Assembly (NCBI RefSeq): GCF_002699985.1
Contig: NZ_LKBT01000045.1
Span: 1 to 64,000, forward strand
Direction of reading: 5' to 3'
DNA length: 64,000 bases
From: Pseudomonas sp. ICMP 561
GTDB lineage: Bacteria > Pseudomonadota > Gammaproteobacteria > Pseudomonadales > Pseudomonadaceae
Shown: positions 60,133 to 64,000 of the stretch, in pieces
Numbering within the stretch: the stretch's first letter is position 1
Layout of the letters: every line of letters starts with the position of its first letter
The notes under the pieces: model-generated
Told to the model about the DNA's origin: nothing
The model's database searches: none
What the model saw: only the letters and a program-made list of their open reading frames with translations
Program-made: the position numbers and the translations under genes

Positions 60133-60159
60133 CCTGAGACCGCACCGTGCGGTTTCAGG
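60133..60159 (+). terminator. Hairpin between aatJ and aatQ
   Basis: CCTGAGACCGCAC and GTGCGGTTTCAGG form a 13-bp stem (one G-U pair). There is no T-run, so it probably stabilises the aatJ message or slows transcription rather than ending it. Confidence 0.5.
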
Positions 60160-60200
60160 ATGCCGTGCATGCATCTGGATCGATCAGAGGGGAGACCCTG

Positions 60201-60947
60201 ATGAATTACAACTGGGACTGGAGCGTTTTCTTCAGGTCCACTGGCGTCGGCAGCGAAACCTATCTGGACTGGTACATCTCAGGTCTGGGCTGGACTATCG
60301 CTATCGCTGTCGTTGCCTGGATCATCGCCTTGCTACTGGGCTCCGTGCTCGGTGTCATGCGCACCGTACCGAACCGTATAGTTGCTGGTATTGCCACGGT
60401 CTACGTGGAAATCTTCCGTAATGTGCCGCTGCTGGTGCAGCTGTTCATCTGGTACTTCCTGGTGCCGGATCTGCTGCCCGAAGGCATGCAGGAGTGGTAC
60501 AAGCAAGACCTGAACCCGACGACTTCCGCGTTCCTCAGCGTGATCGTCTGCCTGGGTCTGTTTACCGCTGCTCGGGTGTGTGAACAAGTGCGCACGGGTA
60601 TTGAAGCGCTGCCTCGCGGACAGGAATCTGCAGCCCGTGCGATGGGTTTCAAACTGCCGCAGATCTATTGGAACGTGCTGCTGCCGCAGGCCTACCGAAT
60701 CATCATTCCGCCGCTCACCTCCGAATTCCTCAACGTGTTCAAGAACTCGTCGGTGGCGTCTCTGATCGGCCTGATGGAATTGCTCGCGCAGACTAAACAG
60801 ACCGCCGAGTTTTCCGCCAACCTGTTCGAAGCCTTCACCCTGGCGACACTGATTTACTTCACCCTGAACATGAGCCTGATGTTGCTGATGCGCCTGGTCG
60901 AGAAGAAAGTCGCTGTGCCCGGACTGATCTCCCTGGGGGGCAAATAA
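60201..60947 (+). CDS. aatQ: Glutamate/aspartate ABC transporter permease AatQ
   Basis: The 248-residue inner membrane protein has about five helices and the EAA-type loop LPRGQESAARAMGFKLPQIYW. It matches GltJ/AatQ. The start MNYNWDWSVFF at 60201 is supported by GGGGAG; an upstream ATG lies in the hairpin region. Its stop overlaps the start of aatM by one base. Confidence 0.93.
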   Translation: MNYNWDWSVFFRSTGVGSETYLDWYISGLGWTIAIAVVAWIIALLLGSVLGVMRTVPNRIVAGIATVYVEIFRNVPLLVQLFIWYFLVPDLLPEGMQEWYKQDLNPTTSAFLSVIVCLGLFTAARVCEQVRTGIEALPRGQESAARAMGFKLPQIYWNVLLPQAYRIIIPPLTSEFLNVFKNSSVASLIGLMELLAQTKQTAEFSANLFEAFTLATLIYFTLNMSLMLLMRLVEKKVAVPGLISLGGK

Positions 60948-61618
60948 TGGATATGGACTTCTCTGGAGTCGTTCAGGCCATTCCCGGTATGTGGAACGGC
61001 ATGGTCATGACCCTGCAACTGATGGTCATGGGCATCATCGGCGGTCTGGTGCTGGGCACCCTTCTGGCGTTGATGCGCTTGTCGTCGAGCAAGCTACTGG
61101 CCAACGTGGCCGGTGCTTACGTCAACTACTTCCGCTCCATTCCGCTGCTGCTGGTCATCACCTGGTTCTATCTGGCGGTGCCGTTCGTGCTGCGCTGGAT
61201 CACCGGCGAAGACACGCCCATCGGTGCGTTCACCTCCTGCGTCATCGCATTCATGATGTTCGAGGCGGCCTACTTCTGCGAAATCGTTCGAGCCGGTGTG
61301 CAGTCGATTTCCAAGGGCCAGATGGGCGCAGCGCAAGCGCTGGGCATGACCTACGGGCAGATGATGCGGTTGATCATCCTGCCTCAGGCCTTTCGCAAGA
61401 TGACCCCGCTGTTGCTGCAGCAAAGCATCATCCTGTTTCAGGACACCTCGCTGGTTTACACCGTAGGCCTGGTGGACTTCCTCAACGCCTCGCGGGCCAG
61501 TGGCGACATCATTGGCCGCGCCAATGAGTTCCTGATCATCGCCGGTCTGGTGTACTTCACGATCAGCTTTGCCGCCTCGTTGCTGGTGAAGCGTCTGCAA
61601 AAAAGGTTCGCCGTATGA
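60947..61618 (+). CDS. aatM: Glutamate/aspartate ABC transporter permease AatM
   Basis: The 223-residue inner membrane protein has the loop SKGQMGAAQALGMTYGQMMR and matches GltK/AatM. It forms the channel with AatQ. The gene overlaps aatP by 4 bases, showing coupled translation. Confidence 0.94.
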   Translation: MDMDFSGVVQAIPGMWNGMVMTLQLMVMGIIGGLVLGTLLALMRLSSSKLLANVAGAYVNYFRSIPLLLVITWFYLAVPFVLRWITGEDTPIGAFTSCVIAFMMFEAAYFCEIVRAGVQSISKGQMGAAQALGMTYGQMMRLIILPQAFRKMTPLLLQQSIILFQDTSLVYTVGLVDFLNASRASGDIIGRANEFLIIAGLVYFTISFAASLLVKRLQKRFAV

Positions 61619-62349
61619 TTTCCATCAAAAACGTTAACAAGTGGTATGGCGACTTCCAGGTGCTGACTGATTGCAGCACCGAGGTCAAAAAAGGCGAAGT
61701 GGTCGTGGTCTGCGGCCCGTCGGGCTCCGGCAAATCGACTCTGATCAAATGCGTGAACGCCCTGGAACCGTTCCAGAAAGGCGATATCACTGTGGACGGC
61801 ACTTCGATTGCCAACCCGAAAACCAACCTTCCGCAATTGCGCTCCCGGGTTGGCATGGTGTTCCAGCATTTCGAACTGTTCCCGCACCTGAGCATCGTTG
61901 AAAACCTGACCATTGCGCAGATCAAAGTGCTGGGGCGCAGCAAGGAAGAAGCGACTGAAAAAGGCCTGAAGCTGCTGGATCGTGTAGGTCTGTCCGCCCA
62001 CGCCAACAAGCATCCGGGCCAATTGTCCGGCGGTCAGCAACAGCGTGTAGCGATTGCCCGGGCACTGGCCATGGACCCGATCGTCATGCTGTTCGACGAA
62101 CCGACCTCGGCGCTCGATCCGGAGATGGTTAACGAAGTGCTCGACGTGATGGTGCAACTGGCTCAGGAAGGCATGACCATGATGTGCGTGACCCACGAAA
62201 TGGGCTTCGCGCGCAAAGTGGCCAACCGCGTGATCTTCATGGATCAGGGACAAATCGTTGAAGACTGTGAGAAAGAAGAGTTTTTCGGTGATGTCAGCGC
62301 CCGTTCCGAACGTGCGCAGCAGTTCCTCGCTAAAATTCTTCAGCATTAA
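61615..62349 (+). CDS. aatP: Glutamate/aspartate ABC transporter ATP-binding protein AatP
   Basis: The 244-residue ATPase has Walker A (GPSGSGKST), Q-loop (VFQHFELFPH), signature (LSGGQQQRVAIARAL), Walker B (VMLFDEPTSALD) and H-loop (VTHEM). It matches GltL/AatP. It is the last gene of the transporter operon before the hairpin. Confidence 0.96.
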   Translation: MISIKNVNKWYGDFQVLTDCSTEVKKGEVVVVCGPSGSGKSTLIKCVNALEPFQKGDITVDGTSIANPKTNLPQLRSRVGMVFQHFELFPHLSIVENLTIAQIKVLGRSKEEATEKGLKLLDRVGLSAHANKHPGQLSGGQQQRVAIARALAMDPIVMLFDEPTSALDPEMVNEVLDVMVQLAQEGMTMMCVTHEMGFARKVANRVIFMDQGQIVEDCEKEEFFGDVSARSERAQQFLAKILQH

Positions 62350-62359
62350 GTGAGACTCG

Positions 62360-62395
62360 ACAGCGGCCCGGCGCTTTGAAGCGTCGGGCCGCTGT
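62360..62395 (+). terminator. GC-rich hairpin between aatP and the sensor kinase gene
   Basis: ACAGCGGCCCGGCGCT pairs with AGCGTCGGGCCGCTGT over 16 positions with one mismatch, around a 4-base loop. No T-run follows, so some read-through into the kinase gene is expected. Confidence 0.5.
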
Positions 62396-62414
62396 TCGGC
62401 TCAGGACGACTGTG

Positions 62415-64000
62415 ATGAAATGCGACCCCAATCTTTATCGCGCCGCGCCGCCATCACTTGCCGTGAAACCCCGTCTGATTCGCCACCTGTTTCTGCCGCC
62501 GTTGATCATCGTGCTGATGTTCGGCCTGGGCTACGTCGCCTATTTGATCAGCGAACACTACGGCATCAAAACCCTCAGCGAGAGCGGCGAACGTCAGCTT
62601 GAGCTGCACGCCCGCACCCTCGAAAGTGAAATCAACAAATACACTTATTTGCCCAGCGTGCTGGAGCTGGAGTCCAGCGTCTCAGCCCTGCTCAACGACC
62701 CTACTCCCGAGCTGCGCAGCGAGGTCAACGATTACCTCGAAGGCCTGAATCGCCGCAGCCGTAGCCGGGCAATTTACGTACTCGATACCTCCGGCCGGGT
62801 ACTTGCCACAAGCAACTGGCGCGATGCCGACAGTTATCTGGGTGAAGACCTGTCATTCCGGGCTTATTTTCAGGATGCGGTGCGGGGTTTGCCGGGACGC
62901 TTCTACGGCATCGGTAGTACCACCGGTGAGCCCGGTTATTACCTGGCGCACGGTCTGGAAGAGAAAGGCAAGATCGTCGGCGTGGCAGTGATCAAGGTGC
63001 AACTCGAAGCCCTGGAGCAGCGCTGGCAACGTGCACGACTGGAAGCCTTCGTCAGCGATGAGAACGGCATCATTATTCTCTCCAGCGACCCGGCCCGACG
63101 TCTGAAATCAGTACGCCCACTCACGCCGGAAATCAAAGAACGTCTGGCACGCAGCCTGCAATATTACTGGTGGCCGCTCAACGAGCTGGTGCCGCTGGAG
63201 CGCGAGTTGCTTTCGGAGGGTGTGGAGAAGCTGACCTTCCCGGCCAATGTCAGCGTCGACCTTGAACACAAACAGGTCAGCTATCTGGCCCAGACACGCC
63301 AGTTGAGCGACACGCCCTGGCATCTGACGCTGCTGACGCCCCTTGAAGACCTGCGCCGTGAAGCAGGCAGTCAGGGCATGCTGGTCGCGGTGGCCTGCGC
63401 ACTGGTCGCGTTTCTGCTGATCGCCTGGAATGAACGGCGCAAAGTGCTTTCAACCCGCCTCGCGGCGCGGGAAGCCCTGCAAGCGGCCAATGACGAACTG
63501 GAGCGCAAGATCGCCGAGCGCACCGAGCATTTGCGCGCCAGCAACGAACGCCTCAAGGGTCAGATCCGCGAACGTCGGCAAGCTGAAGACACCTTGCGCA
63601 AGGCACAGGACGAACTGGTTCAGGCGGGCAAACTGGCGGCTATCGGGCAGATGTCCACCAGCATTGCCCACGAACTGAATCAACCGCTGGCAGCACTGCG
63701 TACCTTGTCCGGCAACACCGTGCGCTTCCTCGAACGGGGCGCGCTGGATACCGCCAGCACCAACTTGCGCACCATCAACGATCTGGTCGACCGCATGGGC
63801 CGTATCACCGCCAGCCTGCGCGCGTTCGCCCGCCGTGGAGATGACAAGGGTCAGGCCAGACTCAGCAAAGCCGTCGATGCTGCACTGCAGTTGTTGACTC
63901 CACGCCTGGAAAATTTTTCCCTCGAACTGCACCAGCGCTATGCCGACGCCGAGCTGATGATTGATCAGACTCGCCTCGAGCAGATTCTGGTCAACCTGAT
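62415..64000 (+). CDS. aauS: Sensor histidine kinase AauS (DctB-like), partial at window end
   Basis: The frame is open to the end of the window (528 codons seen). A membrane helix at about residues 28-48 and another at about 321-341 flank a periplasmic double-PDC-like sensor domain (VLDTSGRVLATSNWRDADSY, FYGIGSTTGEPGYYLAHGLE). A coiled coil follows (ANDELERKIAERTEHLRASN), then the phosphoacceptor His419 in SIAHELNQPLAAL. The ATP-binding domain is cut off. By family and position it senses acidic amino acids and phosphorylates the sigma-54 activator AauR, which should be encoded next. Confidence 0.9.
   Translation, partial: MKCDPNLYRAAPPSLAVKPRLIRHLFLPPLIIVLMFGLGYVAYLISEHYGIKTLSESGERQLELHARTLESEINKYTYLPSVLELESSVSALLNDPTPELRSEVNDYLEGLNRRSRSRAIYVLDTSGRVLATSNWRDADSYLGEDLSFRAYFQDAVRGLPGRFYGIGSTTGEPGYYLAHGLEEKGKIVGVAVIKVQLEALEQRWQRARLEAFVSDENGIIILSSDPARRLKSVRPLTPEIKERLARSLQYYWWPLNELVPLERELLSEGVEKLTFPANVSVDLEHKQVSYLAQTRQLSDTPWHLTLLTPLEDLRREAGSQGMLVAVACALVAFLLIAWNERRKVLSTRLAAREALQAANDELERKIAERTEHLRASNERLKGQIRERRQAEDTLRKAQDELVQAGKLAAIGQMSTSIAHELNQPLAALRTLSGNTVRFLERGALDTASTNLRTINDLVDRMGRITASLRAFARRGDDKGQARLSKAVDAALQLLTPRLENFSLELHQRYADAELMIDQTRLEQILVNL

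Overview
The window is chromosomal DNA of a Pseudomonas (fluorescens/putida/syringae side of the genus). Support comes from the proteins themselves, from gene orders I know from Pseudomonas genomes (argG-motY-pyrC-rnt-bfd-bfr; nth followed by a PA3496-type small gene; glpFKRD next to the acidic amino acid transporter aatJQMP and sensor aauS), and from many paired REP-like palindromes of the 'GTAGGAGC...GCTCCTAC' type. I see no rRNA, tRNA, CRISPR array, insertion sequence or prophage. Most of the window is ordinary core genome.

Layout. 0.6-16 kb: FAD oxidoreductase, NhaA antiporter, SlyB-like lipoprotein, PdxH, an OmpA-domain lipoprotein with odd low-complexity parts, a serine hydrolase, DinG, a CopD-family membrane protein, a collagen-like secreted protein with a DUF1145 partner, a second OmpA lipoprotein, and small genes including two SEC-C zinc-binding proteins, a WHy/LEA lipoprotein and a glutathione transferase. 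16-30 kb: a penicillin-acylase family protein (probably QuiP), then the four-gene ligase-associated DNA repair set (MBL exonuclease, ATP ligase, Lhr-type helicase, PdeM endonuclease), split in two by a five-gene basic amino acid ABC transporter resembling aotJQMOP. 30-37 kb: dcd, cold-shock gene, apbC, metG, an orphan rnfB/rsxB-like gene, nth and a PA3496-like gene.

37-40.2 kb is the most accessory-looking part: an orphan BvgA-like response regulator, about 1.2 kb of AT-rich DNA without a recognisable gene, a two-HTH-like protein and a small membrane protein. 40.2-53 kb returns to core: argG, motY, pyrC, rnt, the iron-storage pair bfd/bfrB, grxD, a molybdopterin oxidoreductase, argF coupled to an ABC ATPase, a PhzF-like protein and YbaK. 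A 183-bp unit (terminator plus REP pair) is repeated three times between bfrB and grxD.

53-64 kb: the glycerol regulon glpF-glpK-glpR-glpD with candidate GlpR operators and A-rich Hfq/Crc-like motifs, then aatJQMP, preceded by a good sigma-54 promoter and two TTCGG-N4-CCGAA-type sites. The window ends inside the partner sensor kinase gene aauS.

Regulatory sites with the best sequence support are the ArgR operator before argF, the Fur box before bfd, and the sigma-54 promoter with enhancer sites before aatJ. No wholly new system is evident. The best leads are the interrupted repair module, the orphan soluble RnfB, the 37.8-40.2 kb region and the unusual repeat architectures.
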